From: Fictibacillus phosphorivorans
Lineage (GTDB): Bacteria > Bacillota > Bacilli > Bacillales > Fictibacillaceae
Length of the DNA: 64,000 nucleotides
Direction of reading: 5' to 3'
Assembly: GCF_001629705.1 (NCBI RefSeq)
Contig: NZ_CP015378.1
Span: 434,001-498,000 of the forward strand
This document shows positions 50,582 through 60,499 of this stretch, piece after piece (within the stretch, counting starts at the first letter, position 1; each line of letters begins with the position of its first letter). The notes below the pieces were generated by a model. The model did no database searches. It had not been told where the DNA came from and was given only the letters and a program-made list of their open reading frames with translations. A program made the position numbers and the translations under genes.

Positions 50582-50619
50582 GGCGATCACCTCCTATGTA
50601 GGAATGGAGTGGAAATAAT

Positions 50620-50934
50620 ATGTTAACGGTTTTTATGGAGTATAAAGTAAGTCCAGAATCCATTCAATGGTATGAGTCTCAAATGGAATCTGTCATTAGT
50701 GAACTTAAAGCTTGTGGTGCTTCAGATATTCAATGGTATAGAGCTGCAGATCAGCCATCTCTATATGTTGAATGTTTCCAAGTTAACGATCAAGCATCAT
50801 ATGATACCATTAAAAAAAATCGAACATCTCCACAGCACCCTGTTTTTTCAATCCTTGATGAATGTGTAATAGGGGGATTAGAAAAAATTCATTGCTGGGC
50901 GTTTGAAAAGCTAAACACAAAGGACGATCTGTAA
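50620..50934 (+). CDS. Unknown 104-residue protein, ferredoxin-like barrel type
   Basis: A 104-residue protein: [40 protein letters not shown] and HCWAFEKLN. The alternating pattern looks like a dimeric alpha+beta barrel, but no motif identifies it. AGGAATGGAG precedes ATG 50620. It is directly upstream of mutY (one base apart), so the two are co-transcribed. I do not assign a function. Confidence 0.6.
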   Translation: MLTVFMEYKVSPESIQWYESQMESVISELKACGASDIQWYRAADQPSLYVECFQVNDQASYDTIKKNRTSPQHPVFSILDECVIGGLEKIHCWAFEKLNTKDDL

Positions 50935-50935
50935 A

Positions 50936-52057
50936 TTGAACACAACAAGTAATAGTATATTTTCCCTCAATGATTCATATGTGAAACAATTTCAAGACTA
51001 TTTGTTAACTTGGTATGACGAGAACAAGCGAACATTGCCTTGGAGAGAAAATCAAGATCCTTATCGTGTCTGGGTCTCTGAAATCATGCTTCAGCAAACG
51101 AGAGTGGATACCGTCATTCCTTATTTTGAACGATTTACTCAACAGTTCCCAACGCTGCAAGACCTTGCTTACGCAGATGAAGAAAAAGTCTTAAAAGCAT
51201 GGGAGGGTCTAGGTTATTATTCCCGAGTTCGAAACTTACAAACCGCGGTAAAAGAAGTATGCGAATCCTATGGAGGAATAGTACCGAATACGCCCAAAGA
51301 GATAGCTGAATTAAAGGGAGTCGGCCCTTATACAGCTGGAGCTGTTCTTAGTATTGCATACGGTATTCCAGAGCCGGCAGTTGATGGTAATGTTATGCGT
51401 GTTTTATCCAGAATCCTATTGATCGAAGAAGATATCAGTAAACCAAAAACGCGTGTACTCTTTGAAAAAGCAGTGAGAGAACTGATCTCACACGAAGATC
51501 CATCTTCTTTTAACCAAGCATTAATGGAGCTAGGTGCACTGATCTGCACACCGAAATCACCAGCTTGCTTATTATGTCCGATGCGAGAATTATGCAGAGG
51601 GTTTGAGAGTGGAAGACAAGCTGAGCTTCCTGTAAAGTTAGGAAAAACAAAAGTTAGAAAAGCGAAGATGACTGCAGGTGTGTTGATAAATGATGAGGGG
51701 AAAATCCTCATCCACAAAAGACCATCTGAAGGATTGCTTGCGAACATGTGGGAATTTCCTAACACTGAGTATGTAGGAGAGCACAAAGATGCAGAAATCG
51801 ATGCATTAGTTGGTTATGTACATGAACAGGTGGATTTAGGAGCGGTGGTTGAAGAAAAAGCAGGTTACATTGAGCACGTTTTTTCACATTTGAAGTGGGA
51901 AATCCAAATTTGGCAGGGGAAAATTAAAAGTGAAGATGATTTACAGCAACTACCTGATGACTGGAAATGGGTTACTGTAGATGAGCTGGACACTTATCCA
52001 TTCCCTGTCTCACATCAGAAAATCATTCGGCTCATTAAGGAGGCGTTAATTTTATGA
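50936..52057 (+). CDS. mutY: A/G-specific adenine glycosylase MutY
   Basis: A 373-residue base-excision enzyme that removes adenine opposite 8-oxoguanine. The helix-hairpin-helix is [18 protein letters not shown], the catalytic Asp is in [14 protein letters not shown], and the 4Fe-4S cluster is [17 protein letters not shown] (spacing CxxxxxxCxxCxxxxxC). The C-terminal NUDIX-like 8-oxoG recognition domain starts about residue 240. The TTG start at 50936 uses an AAAGGA site inside the preceding gene. The stop overlaps the next SDR start (ATGA). Confidence 0.92.
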   Translation: MNTTSNSIFSLNDSYVKQFQDYLLTWYDENKRTLPWRENQDPYRVWVSEIMLQQTRVDTVIPYFERFTQQFPTLQDLAYADEEKVLKAWEGLGYYSRVRNLQTAVKEVCESYGGIVPNTPKEIAELKGVGPYTAGAVLSIAYGIPEPAVDGNVMRVLSRILLIEEDISKPKTRVLFEKAVRELISHEDPSSFNQALMELGALICTPKSPACLLCPMRELCRGFESGRQAELPVKLGKTKVRKAKMTAGVLINDEGKILIHKRPSEGLLANMWEFPNTEYVGEHKDAEIDALVGYVHEQVDLGAVVEEKAGYIEHVFSHLKWEIQIWQGKIKSEDDLQQLPDDWKWVTVDELDTYPFPVSHQKIIRLIKEALIL

Positions 52058-52809
52058 ATTTAGAACTAAACGGAAAAGTGGTTCTTGTTACAGGTGGATC
52101 TAAAGGGATTGGCCAAGGAATCGCCCATGCCTTTTTAGAAGAAGGAGCAAAAGTGGGGATCGTTGGACGTAACTTAGCTGATCTTGAAGCTGCTCAAAAA
52201 GAAGGAATTGAAATTTTTCAAGGTGATGTGACGAATGTTGAAGATCGTGAACGTATCATGGATGAATTCGTTACGAAATTTGGAACAATAGATGTTTTGG
52301 TTAACAATGCAGGTGGAAGCAATGGTTCTTCTGTTATGGAGACAAGTATGGAAGAGTTTGAAGAAGCCATGCATTTAAACTTTTTATCGGCAGTCGATCT
52401 GAGTAAGAGAGCGGCATCCATCATGAGCGAGAAATCTGACGGTGGAGCGATCATTAACATTTCGTCTATTTTTGGCCGCGAATCGGGTGGTAAGCCCACG
52501 TATAATGCAAGTAAAGCAGCCATGATTTCCTTCACAAAATCATTTGGCGACGAGATGATCAAAAAGGGGATACGAGTAAACGGAGTTGCCCCTGGATCGA
52601 TCCTGCATGAAACAGGAAATTGGAAAAAAAGATTAGAACAAAATCCAGACCAAATTCATTCATTTGTAGAAGAACATATTTCTGCTGGACGATTCGGAAC
52701 AGTGGAAGAAGTAGCTAACGTAGTTGTGTTTTTAGCTTCTGAAAAAGCTTCTTGGGTCGTCGGAAGTACACTGAACGTGGATGGCGGACAGTCTTATAGT
52801 AATTTTTAA
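52054..52809 (+). CDS. Short-chain dehydrogenase, FabG-like
   Basis: A 251-residue classical SDR. It has [16 protein letters not shown], the catalytic Ser/Tyr/Lys in [21 protein letters not shown], and a C-terminal [17 protein letters not shown]. It resembles 3-oxoacyl-ACP-reductase-type enzymes rather than FabL, the SDR found near this place in B. subtilis. It overlaps mutY by four bases. A strong terminator follows. The substrate is unknown. Confidence 0.82.
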   Translation: MNLELNGKVVLVTGGSKGIGQGIAHAFLEEGAKVGIVGRNLADLEAAQKEGIEIFQGDVTNVEDRERIMDEFVTKFGTIDVLVNNAGGSNGSSVMETSMEEFEEAMHLNFLSAVDLSKRAASIMSEKSDGGAIINISSIFGRESGGKPTYNASKAAMISFTKSFGDEMIKKGIRVNGVAPGSILHETGNWKKRLEQNPDQIHSFVEEHISAGRFGTVEEVANVVVFLASEKASWVVGSTLNVDGGQSYSNF

Positions 52810-52823
52810 TACTTTTTGAATGA

Positions 52824-52858
52824 AAACAAGCCCCTGCCGAATGCAGGGGCTTGTTTTT
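52824..52858 (+). terminator. Terminator after mutY-SDR
   Basis: AAACAAGCCCCTGC (52824-52837) with GCAGGGGCTTGTTT (52843-52856), then T. Confidence 0.88.
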
Positions 52859-52861
52859 GGT

Positions 52862-53067
52862 GCTCGTCCAGCGGCTGCTAATCATGCTGGACGAGCGATT
52901 CCCAAGGTTTATGAGCGATTCCCAAGGTTTATGAGCGATTCCCAAGGTTTATGAGCGATTCCCAAGGTTTATGAGCGATTCCCAAGGTTTATGAGCGATT
53001 CCCAAGGTTTATGAGCGATTCCCAAGGTTTATGAGCGATTCCCAGGGTTTATGAGCGATTCCCGGGC
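52862..53067. repeat. 20-bp tandem array with hairpin head
   Basis: A perfect 11-bp inverted repeat GCTCGTCCAGC (52862-52872) / GCTGGACGAGC (52886-52896) runs into eight units of GAGCGATTCCCAAGGTTTAT starting at 52893 and every 20 bases; the eighth has one change, and a ninth is truncated at 53053. There are no spacers, so it is not CRISPR. It fills the SDR-yfhS gap. Confidence 0.9.
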
Positions 53068-53078
53068 AATCAGGAAAT

Positions 53079-53303
53079 TTAATCGTACTTAACCTCAGTT
53101 CCGTGCGTCCAGTCCGCTTCGTCACGTTTCATTCCGCCTCTTGCTTCGATCTCTTTAATGATCTCGCGGTGCATGCTTGTTCCTTCTTCGTTTAAATAAG
53201 CGGCCACCTGCTGCAATGAGTGATGAAAATAAGCGAGTTCTGCATCTTTCCAATCGGTCTTACTCGTCATACTTAATTCGGTCATATCTCTTCCTACATA
53301 CAT
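53079..53303 (-). CDS. YfhS-like small protein
   Basis: A 74-residue acidic protein: MYVGRDMTELSMTSKTDWK, AELAYFHHSLQQVAAYLN and DEADWTHGTEVKYD. Its size and its place between mutY and sspE suggest B. subtilis yfhS, but the match is from memory of location, so I leave the symbol empty. AGGAGGAA precedes ATG 53303. Function unknown; sporulation-linked expression is likely from context. Confidence 0.6.
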   Translation of the reverse strand: MYVGRDMTELSMTSKTDWKDAELAYFHHSLQQVAAYLNEEGTSMHREIIKEIEARGGMKRDEADWTHGTEVKYD

Positions 53304-53448
53304 GAGTTATTCCTCCTTTATCAAGAATTCTTTATTGTTTCATTTATCCCCTATATCCCAACGTTTTAATACTGGAAATATCTAATAAAAAAAGTACTTA
53401 TAAAAAAGCATGACCCCGGGTAAATTATATTTCGTGGAGGTGAAAAAC

Positions 53449-53622
53449 ATGGACAAACAACAAAAACAACAACAACAACAAGCTCGTCAAAAGCAACAAA
53501 ACGCGCAACAACAACAAGCTGGTCAATCTTACGGGACTGAATTTGCTAGCGAAACTAACGCTCAAGAAGTTCGCCAACAAAACCAACAGTCTCAACAAGG
53601 TAAGAACCAACAACAAAAATAA
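53449..53622 (+). CDS. sspE: Gamma-type small acid-soluble spore protein SspE
   Basis: A 57-residue Gln-rich protein: MDKQQKQQQQQARQKQQ, SYGTEFASETNAQEVRQQN and QQSQQGKNQQQK. The YGTEFASETNAQEVRQQN core is the gamma-SASP repeat with the GPR-protease site (TEFASE); here only one unit is present, whereas B. subtilis SspE has two. It is an amino-acid reserve made in the forespore. The start is ATG 53449 after GGAGGTG. A terminator follows (GCTCCCTA/TAGGGAGC, about 53638-53667). Confidence 0.9.
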   Translation: MDKQQKQQQQQARQKQQNAQQQQAGQSYGTEFASETNAQEVRQQNQQSQQGKNQQQK

Positions 53623-53866
53623 CCTCTATCCAGGAATGCTCCCTAATCACTAGGGAGCATTTTTTGGTTTCTCTTCATTTTTTTATCTAATGATCAAACG
53701 AAGTACATACGTTTTCTAAACAAGACCGATGGGAATACTAGTGACGAGTGGAATTATTTGAAAAAAGGCGCTTTTATGAAAAAAACAGGGACAAGTACAT
53801 TTCCAAACTATTCTTAAAACGATATAATAAAGAAGAGAAAAAAAGCGTGTGTAATGAAAGAAAGTA

Positions 53867-53974
53867 ATGATCGGGAATCAAAACATTGAAAAAAATGAAG
53901 AACGAGGTTTATTAATGGAGCTGGTGAATTACCGACAATTGGTTAAAGAGGAAGGAGAATTAACAATTCAATAG
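53867..53974 (+). CDS. Possible 35-residue peptide between sspE and ygaC
   Basis: A short frame [35 protein letters not shown] in the place of B. subtilis ygaB, but it does not resemble YgaB. A TATAAT at 53823-53828 lies upstream, with only a weak -35. The ribosome binding site is unclear. It may be a remnant or not translated at all. Confidence 0.25.
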   Translation: MIGNQNIEKNEERGLLMELVNYRQLVKEEGELTIQ

Positions 53975-54015
53975 GTAACATTAGCTTCCGGAACTCGGGC
54001 AGAAAGGAGAGAGAG

Positions 54016-54543
54016 ATGAGTTTTCCTGCAACCGGAAGTATAATCAATATCCAAAGCTATAAGCATAACGGTTATCTTCATAGAAACTGGGAAGATACGG
54101 TTATTTTGAAAGGGACTCCTAGTCAGGTGATTTGCGGTAACGACCGGATTCTTGTTACTGAATCTGATGGGCGTCAATGGCGCACGAGGGAACCGGCCAT
54201 TTGCTATTTTAACGCGAAGCAATGGTTTAACGTGATCGGAATGATACGAGAAGACGGGATTTATTACTATTGCAACCTAGGCTCACCATTTATGTGGGAC
54301 AAGGAAGCCTTAAAGTATATTGATTATGATCTTGATATAAAGGTATTTCCAGACGGAACTTATATCTTATTGGATGAAGATGAATATGAACTGCATAAAA
54401 GAATGATGAGGTATCCGAGTCAGCTCGATACGATCATTAAGAAGAACCTTCAAGAATTAATCTTGATGGTCACACAGAAAAAGGGACCGTTCGAACCTGG
54501 ATTTGTGGAACAATGGTATGAAAGATATTTAGAATTCCGATAA
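54016..54543 (+). CDS. ygaC: Nucleoside tri-/diphosphate phosphatase, YgaC (DUF402)
   Basis: A 175-residue DUF402 protein. The conserved region includes [27 protein letters not shown], and the metal-binding acidic stretch [17 protein letters not shown] followed by LLDEDEYE. The S. aureus homologue Ntdp hydrolyses nucleoside tri- and diphosphates. GAGAGAGAG precedes ATG 54016. The tandem terminators at 54545-54625 separate it from ygaD. Confidence 0.85.
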   Translation: MSFPATGSIINIQSYKHNGYLHRNWEDTVILKGTPSQVICGNDRILVTESDGRQWRTREPAICYFNAKQWFNVIGMIREDGIYYYCNLGSPFMWDKEALKYIDYDLDIKVFPDGTYILLDEDEYELHKRMMRYPSQLDTIIKKNLQELILMVTQKKGPFEPGFVEQWYERYLEFR

Positions 54544-54544
54544 A

Positions 54545-54625
54545 AAGGAAAACCTGTTGAAGAGTCAACAGGTTATCCTTTTTTTATCTTTGGTTAACTT
54601 GGCGCTTGCCAAGTTTTCTTTTTAT
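54545..54625 (+). terminator. Tandem terminators between ygaC and ygaD
   Basis: First hairpin AAAACCTGTTGA/TCAACAGGTT with a long T run (about 54549-54587); second AACTTGGC/GCCAAGTT (54596-54603 / 54608-54615) followed by TTCTTTTT. Confidence 0.83.
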
Positions 54626-54648
54626 GAAGGAAAGAATGGTGAAATGAA

Positions 54649-56391
54649 ATGGATAGTATTAAACGGTATTTAATTTTTGTAAAACCATACAAGTGGCAAA
54701 TCTTTTGGACGATCGTAATCGGATTAGCTAAATTCGGTATCCCGTTATTAACACCTCTAATTTTAAAATATGTTGTCGATGACATCATCCAAGTGTCATT
54801 GCCGGTAGATGAAAAATTAAACAAGCTGTACTGGCTCATGGCAGGAGCTGCCCTCATATTCGTAGTGCTTCGTCCACCGATTGAGTATTGGAGACAATAT
54901 TATGCACAATGGGTAGGAACAAAGGTTTTATATGACATTCGTGATAAGATGTTTGATCATATACAGCGCTTAAGCCTGCGTTTTTATTCGAACAACAAAT
55001 CGGGTGAAGTGATTTCGAGAGTCATCCATGATGTTGAGCAAACCAAAACGTTTGTCATTACTGGTCTAATGAATGTGTGGTTAGATATGGCGACGATTAT
55101 TATTGCCGCTGCCATCATGTTCTCAATGGATTTCTGGCTAACCGTTGTTGCCTTATCCATGCTTCCCGTCTACGGGTTTTCTGTAAAGTTCTTCTATGCT
55201 CGACTTCGTCAACTAACGAAAGACCGTTCGCAAGCTCTTGCTGAAGTACAAGGCCATTTGCATGAACGCGTTCAAGGTATGTCAGTCATCCGAAGTTTTG
55301 CACTTGAAGATCATGAGCAGGTTCAATTTGATAAACGAAACCGAAATTTCTTAGATCGTGCAATGGATCATACAAAATGGAACGCAAAAACATTCTCGGT
55401 CGTAAATACCGTAACCGATATTGCCCCGCTTTTAGTTATTGGATTTGCCGCGTATCAAGGTATTCAAGGAAACATTACGATTGGAGCGCTAGTTGCATTT
55501 GTTGCGTATATGGATCGACTTTATAATCCACTGAGACGACTAGTGAATTCATCTACAACACTGACACAATCGATCGCTTCTATGGACCGGATGTTTGAGT
55601 TTTTAGATGAGTCCTATGATATTGAAGACTCTCCTCATGCCAAACCGTTAGAATCGGTTAGAGGAAAACTTGATTTCGAGAATGTTTCGTTCACTTATAA
55701 CGAGGAAGAAGCTGATGTGCTACATAATGTTTCCTTATCGGTCGAAGCAGGAGAAACGATTGCTCTGGTGGGGATGAGCGGAGGCGGTAAATCTTCGTTG
55801 ATCAGCTTGATCCCGCGTTTTTACGACGTTTCTGAAGGAAGTATCAAGCTGGATGGAACAGATATCCGTGATTTTAAAGTGCGCTCACTAAGAGATAACA
55901 TCGGTATGGTTCTTCAAGATAATATTCTTTTTAGTGAATCCGTTCGAGCGAATATTCTTATGGGGAATCCAGAGGCATCTGATGAAGAGATGATAGCGGC
56001 TGCAAAAGCAGCTAATGCACATGAGTTCATCATGAGCCTCCCTGAAGGATATGACACGAAGATCGGTGAACGTGGGGTCAAGCTATCTGGCGGTCAGAAG
56101 CAGCGAGTGGCCATATCACGTGTTTTTCTAAAAAATCCACCGCTTCTTATCCTAGATGAAGCAACTTCCGCACTAGACCTTGAGAGTGAACATCTGATTC
56201 AAGAGGCTTTAGAAAAACTTGCAAAAGACCGGACAACGTTTATTGTGGCTCACCGACTTTCCACGATTACGCATGCTGATCGAATTATCGTCATCGACCA
56301 TGGCAGAATCGTAGAGATCGGAAACCATAAAGAATTGATGGAAAAGCAAGGAGCTTATTACGACCTTTTCATGGTTCAACAATTAAAATAG
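54649..56391 (+). CDS. ygaD: ABC exporter YgaD, MsbA/multidrug type
   Basis: A 580-residue half-transporter with six membrane helices (about residues 15-300) fused to an ATPase. Walker A is GMSGGGKSS, the signature [12 protein letters not shown], Walker [13 protein letters not shown], with the H-loop AHRLS. It probably exports lipids or drugs as a homodimer. A GGAAAG-type ribosome binding site precedes ATG 54649. The position next to ygaC fits B. subtilis ygaD. It ends in a hairpin at 56399-56429. Confidence 0.88.
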   Translation: MDSIKRYLIFVKPYKWQIFWTIVIGLAKFGIPLLTPLILKYVVDDIIQVSLPVDEKLNKLYWLMAGAALIFVVLRPPIEYWRQYYAQWVGTKVLYDIRDKMFDHIQRLSLRFYSNNKSGEVISRVIHDVEQTKTFVITGLMNVWLDMATIIIAAAIMFSMDFWLTVVALSMLPVYGFSVKFFYARLRQLTKDRSQALAEVQGHLHERVQGMSVIRSFALEDHEQVQFDKRNRNFLDRAMDHTKWNAKTFSVVNTVTDIAPLLVIGFAAYQGIQGNITIGALVAFVAYMDRLYNPLRRLVNSSTTLTQSIASMDRMFEFLDESYDIEDSPHAKPLESVRGKLDFENVSFTYNEEEADVLHNVSLSVEAGETIALVGMSGGGKSSLISLIPRFYDVSEGSIKLDGTDIRDFKVRSLRDNIGMVLQDNILFSESVRANILMGNPEASDEEMIAAAKAANAHEFIMSLPEGYDTKIGERGVKLSGGQKQRVAISRVFLKNPPLLILDEATSALDLESEHLIQEALEKLAKDRTTFIVAHRLSTITHADRIIVIDHGRIVEIGNHKELMEKQGAYYDLFMVQQLK

Positions 56392-56398
56392 ATTGTTT

Positions 56399-56429
56399 AA
56401 GACCGGCAGAGATGCTGGTCTTTTTTTAT
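56399..56429 (+). terminator. Terminator after ygaD
   Basis: AAGACCGGC with GCTGGTCTT (one G-T pair), six-base loop, then T7. Confidence 0.83.
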
Positions 56430-56592
56430 GTTAATGGAGTTAAACACACTACGAAAGAACTACAACATAAGACATATTTGTCGATTATTCTGAAAATTAA
56501 ATATTGTCAAATTGTCAGAGTAGTGTCATAATTCTCAACAGAGAAGTAATATTCTAGGAATTTTGGCAGCTTAGAGAAAGGAGTGAGATCTC

Positions 56593-57603
56593 ATGGGAAA
56601 TCCAGTTCTAGAAGTGAAGAACTTAAGAACTTCTTTCCTTACAGAAGATGGCGCAATCCCTGCAGTTGACGGTGTTGATTTCCACGTGAATCCTGGCGAA
56701 GTGCTCGGGATCGTAGGAGAATCAGGTTGCGGTAAAAGTGTGACGTCCCTATCCGTAATGGGACTAGTGCCTACACCGCCTGGGAAAATTGAAGGAGAGA
56801 TTCTCTTTAAAGGTGAAAATCTTGCTTCAGCACCAGAAAGAAGGATGCGGCAAATTAGAGGCAATGAAATCGGGATGATATTTCAAGAGCCGATGACAAG
56901 CTTGAATCCGGTTATCACGATCGGTGAACAGCTTATTGAATCACTGCGCATACATAGAAAATGGTCCAAAAAAGAAGCGATGGGTAAAGCCATCGAGATG
57001 CTTAAGCTAGTGGGACTTCCACGAGCAGAAGAGCTTGTAAAAGAATATCCACATCAATTATCAGGAGGTATGCGTCAGCGTGTCATGATCGCCATGGCCA
57101 TGATCTGCGACCCTAAACTTCTGATAGCGGACGAGCCTACTACCGCTTTGGATGTTACGATTCAAGCCCAAATCTTAGACTTGATGAAACGATTAAACAA
57201 AGAAACAGACACCGCCATCATGATGATTACACATGATCTAGGTGTCGTGGCAGAGATGTGTGAACGCGTCGTTGTTATGTACGCTGGAAAAGTGGTTGAA
57301 GAAGGGGAAGTGAAGACCATCTTCCAAAATCCGAAGCACCCTTATACGGTTGGGTTGATCAAATCCGTACCAGACATGAGGGAGAAGGTTGGCCGTTTGT
57401 ATTCTATTCCAGGAAACGTACCAAAACCCGGTTCGATCACTACGGGTTGTTCGTTCGCACCGCGTTGTGAGCATGCAGGAACAAGGTGTATATCCGAAAC
57501 TCCTCATCTTAAAACTCAAGAAGGCAGTCATCAAGTCAGGTGCTGGCTTTACGAGGACGGGAAAGGAGTGAATCTACATGAATCAGACACAGCCATTAGT
57601 TAA
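56593..57603 (+). CDS. appD: Peptide ABC transporter ATPase AppD/OppD-like
   Basis: A 336-residue ATPase energising a peptide importer. It has Walker [10 protein letters not shown], signature [15 protein letters not shown], Walker [13 protein letters not shown], and the C-terminal Cys-rich oligopeptide extension ([14 protein letters not shown]) typical of OppD/DppD. It is the first gene of a run in the order appD-appF-appA-appB-appC known from B. subtilis. It overlaps the next gene by 26 bases. Naming as app rather than opp or dpp is from gene order. Confidence 0.85.
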   Translation: MGNPVLEVKNLRTSFLTEDGAIPAVDGVDFHVNPGEVLGIVGESGCGKSVTSLSVMGLVPTPPGKIEGEILFKGENLASAPERRMRQIRGNEIGMIFQEPMTSLNPVITIGEQLIESLRIHRKWSKKEAMGKAIEMLKLVGLPRAEELVKEYPHQLSGGMRQRVMIAMAMICDPKLLIADEPTTALDVTIQAQILDLMKRLNKETDTAIMMITHDLGVVAEMCERVVVMYAGKVVEEGEVKTIFQNPKHPYTVGLIKSVPDMREKVGRLYSIPGNVPKPGSITTGCSFAPRCEHAGTRCISETPHLKTQEGSHQVRCWLYEDGKGVNLHESDTAIS

Positions 57604-58552
57604 AGTTGAAAATCTAAAGATGCACTTTCCGATTAAAGGCGGAATATTGAGTAAGACCGTTGGCGAAGTAAAGGCAGTAGACGGAATCTCTTTTTACATA
57701 AAAAAAGGAGAAACACTCGGCCTCGTTGGAGAGAGCGGGTGCGGTAAGTCCACGACAGGACGAATGCTCCTTAGACTTTTAGAACCTACTGAAGGAAAAA
57801 TCTACTTTGAAGGTGAGGATATAACCAAACTATCTTCAAGTGAGATGAGAAAGAAACGCCGTGAGATGCAGATGGTGTTTCAGGATCCTTTTGCTTCCCT
57901 TAACCCACGTCATACAGTTGAGAAAATTTTAGAAGAGCCATTGATCGTTCATGGTGTAAAAGATAAAGCAGAACGAAAAAGAAGAGTTAAGGAACTACTT
58001 GAAGTCGTAGGACTCTCAAGTTGGCATGCGAAGCGATATCCTCACCAATTCTCAGGAGGACAAAGACAGCGTATCGGAATCGCACGGGCACTAGCCGTGA
58101 ATCCGAAGCTCATTATCGCGGACGAGCCTGTATCTGCACTCGATGTTTCTATTCAATCTCAAGTATTGAATCTGTTACAAGATCTTCAAAAAGAGTTCGA
58201 CCTTACGTATTTGTTTATCGCACATGATCTTGGTGTAGTCCGCCATATCAGTGACCGAGTGGGAGTTATGTATTTGGGTCATATCGTAGAGCTTGCGGAT
58301 AGTGAGAAGCTTTATGATGATCCGAAACATCCATATACACAAGCTCTTTTATCAGCTGTTCCGATTCCAGATGTGGAGCACCGGAAAGACCGTGTCATCC
58401 TGCAAGGAGATGTGCCGAGTCCTTCGAATCCGCCTGCTGGTTGTCCATTCCACACACGTTGCCCTGCAGCGATGGATCATTGCGGAACCGTAAAGCCTGT
58501 TTTAAAAGAAGTTGCTGAAGGCCACTACGCTGCCTGCCATCTTTACGAATAA
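57578..58552 (+). CDS. appF: Peptide ABC transporter ATPase AppF/OppF-like
   Basis: A 324-residue ATPase, partner of the preceding one. It has Walker [10 protein letters not shown], signature [16 protein letters not shown], Walker [13 protein letters not shown], and the C-terminal [14 protein letters not shown]. The GGGAAAGGAG site lies within the end of appD, so translation is coupled. The gap to the binding-protein start is about 58 bases. Confidence 0.87.
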   Translation: MNQTQPLVKVENLKMHFPIKGGILSKTVGEVKAVDGISFYIKKGETLGLVGESGCGKSTTGRMLLRLLEPTEGKIYFEGEDITKLSSSEMRKKRREMQMVFQDPFASLNPRHTVEKILEEPLIVHGVKDKAERKRRVKELLEVVGLSSWHAKRYPHQFSGGQRQRIGIARALAVNPKLIIADEPVSALDVSIQSQVLNLLQDLQKEFDLTYLFIAHDLGVVRHISDRVGVMYLGHIVELADSEKLYDDPKHPYTQALLSAVPIPDVEHRKDRVILQGDVPSPSNPPAGCPFHTRCPAAMDHCGTVKPVLKEVAEGHYAACHLYE

Positions 58553-58610
58553 CGGCAGACACGTACATATAAACAAAGGCATAACTAAAATGAGAACTGG
58601 GGGAAAGAAG

Positions 58611-60212
58611 ATGAAGAAAAGTTTATTAACTTTATTTGCTTTAATGCTTGCTTTATCTCTAGCGTTGGCAGGGTGTTCATCAGGCGGGGATAGCAGCAAA
58701 GGTGGAGACGACGATAAAGTCGATCCGAACAATGTCATGATCTACGGTCGTGGCGGAGATTCTGTTGCACTTGATCCAGCTGTTGTTACTGACGGTGAAT
58801 CTTTCATCGTAACAGAACAAATCTATGAGCCACTAGTAAACTACGGAAAAGATAATACTGATATCGTTCCTGGTCTTGCAAAGAAATGGGAAATTTCTGA
58901 AGATGGCTTGACGTATACATTCGAGCTTGAAGAAGATGTTAAGTTCCACGATGGCGAGAAGTTCAACGCAGATGCAGTTGTAAAGAACTTTGACCGTTGG
59001 GCACAAAGTAAAGATGGCGAAAAATTCGCATACTACGGATCTATGTTTGGTGGATTTGAAGGTGACGAAGGCCACGTCATTAAAGATGTTAAAGCAGAAG
59101 GCGACTACAAAGTAGTTATTACGTTGAACAAGCCACAAGCTCCATTCTTAAAGAACGTAGCGATGAGCCCGTTCGCGATCGCGAGCCCTAAATCATTAGA
59201 CGGCGACAAGCTAAGCAAAGAGCCAGTTGGTACAGGTCCTTTCAAATTTAAGAGCTGGAAGCCAAACGATACGATCGTTCTTGAAAAGAATGCTGACTAT
59301 TGGGTAAAAGATATGCCGAAACTTGATGGCGTAACGTTTAAAGTAATCAAAGACAACTCTTCTCGTCTAAACGCACTAACAAAAGGCGAAATCGATTTAA
59401 TGGATGCTCTTAATCCATCTGATATGAAAAAAGTTTCAGACAACAGCAAGCTTCAATTGTTCGAACGTCCTTCAATGAACGTTGGTTACCTTGGATTTAA
59501 CGTTGAAAAAGCACCATTTGATAAGAAAGAAGTACGTCAGGCGATCAGCCACTTGATCGACAAACAAGCGATCATCGACAACTTCTATGAAGGAACAGCT
59601 GAGCCGGCTAAGAACCCAATGCCTCCTTCAATCGCTGGGTACAACGATGAGATTCAAGATCGTGAATATGACGAAGCAAAAGCTAAAGAACTTTTAAAGA
59701 GCGTTGGTATGGAAAAAGGATTTACAATGGATCTTTGGGCAATGCCTGTGGCACGTCCATACATGCCGAACGGTCAAAAAGTAGCTGAAGCGATTCAAGC
59801 GAAACTTGCAAAAGTGAATATTAAAGCGAACATCGTTACATTCGAGTGGGGTACTTACCTTGAGAAAGTTCAAAAAGGTGAAGCGCCAATGTTCATGTTA
59901 GGTTGGACAGGTGACAATGGAGACGCGGATAACTTCCTTTATACGCTTCTTGACAAAGACACGATCGATTCTAACAACTACGCTCGTTATGCGAACGAAG
60001 ACGTTCATAAGCTTTTAGTCGAAGCTCAAACAACAGCTGATGAAGCGAAACGTGAAGAGCTTTACAAACAAGCACAAGTTATCATCCATGAAGATGCTCC
60101 ATGGGTACCACTTGTTCACTCTAAGCCTCAACTAGCTGGAGCAAGCAAGATTAAAGGATTCGTTCCACATCCTACAGGTTCTCAATCTTTCGCGGACGTA
60201 TCTTTCGAATAA
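58611..60212 (+). CDS. appA: Peptide-binding lipoprotein AppA/DppE-like
   Basis: A 533-residue extracellular solute-binding protein (SBP_bac_5 family). The lipobox is ALAGCSS (Cys 22), followed by a charged linker. Family segments are IYEPLVNYGKDNTDIVPGLA, GTGPFKFKSWKPND and NFYEGTAEPAKNPMPPSI. It resembles dipeptide/nickel/glutathione-binding members more than the long oligopeptide binders. ATG 58611 after GGGGGAAAG was chosen; the frame is open to 58512. The palindromic repeat follows before appB. Confidence 0.87.
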   Translation: MKKSLLTLFALMLALSLALAGCSSGGDSSKGGDDDKVDPNNVMIYGRGGDSVALDPAVVTDGESFIVTEQIYEPLVNYGKDNTDIVPGLAKKWEISEDGLTYTFELEEDVKFHDGEKFNADAVVKNFDRWAQSKDGEKFAYYGSMFGGFEGDEGHVIKDVKAEGDYKVVITLNKPQAPFLKNVAMSPFAIASPKSLDGDKLSKEPVGTGPFKFKSWKPNDTIVLEKNADYWVKDMPKLDGVTFKVIKDNSSRLNALTKGEIDLMDALNPSDMKKVSDNSKLQLFERPSMNVGYLGFNVEKAPFDKKEVRQAISHLIDKQAIIDNFYEGTAEPAKNPMPPSIAGYNDEIQDREYDEAKAKELLKSVGMEKGFTMDLWAMPVARPYMPNGQKVAEAIQAKLAKVNIKANIVTFEWGTYLEKVQKGEAPMFMLGWTGDNGDADNFLYTLLDKDTIDSNNYARYANEDVHKLLVEAQTTADEAKREELYKQAQVIIHEDAPWVPLVHSKPQLAGASKIKGFVPHPTGSQSFADVSFE

Positions 60213-60304
60213 AGTATGGCGGGGAGTATGGCCTAAAATAGCCTGCTCCTCTTTTTTTGGAAAATGATTCTCTAGAAGGTAGTCTTTCATTACCCCTTTG
60301 TTAC

Positions 60305-60433
60305 GTTGATTGGAAAGTAAGGTGCGAGACTCCTGAGGGACCAGCGGGACAGGTGAGACTCTTAATAGCGCCTAGCGCTAAGAGGCTCACCGCACGCCCC
60401 CCGGAAAGCGAGCATCCTGGAGTGGAAAGCAAC
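60305..60433 (+). repeat. 128-bp palindromic repeat, copy 7, inside the app operon
   Basis: Arms GTTGATTGG and GGAAAGCAAC; apical helix CTCTTA/TAAGAG. Unlike the other copies it lies between two genes of one operon, separating appA from appBC. Confidence 0.88.
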
Positions 60434-60499
60434 GCCTTTCAAGAATAACAACTCTTAACCTAACATACTTGTAATTCTTCTTAAGAAAGAGGTGACCCT

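Noticed and set aside
52862..53067. CRISPR-like array
   Set aside because: Units are contiguous 20-bp tandems without unique spacers, and no cas genes are present.
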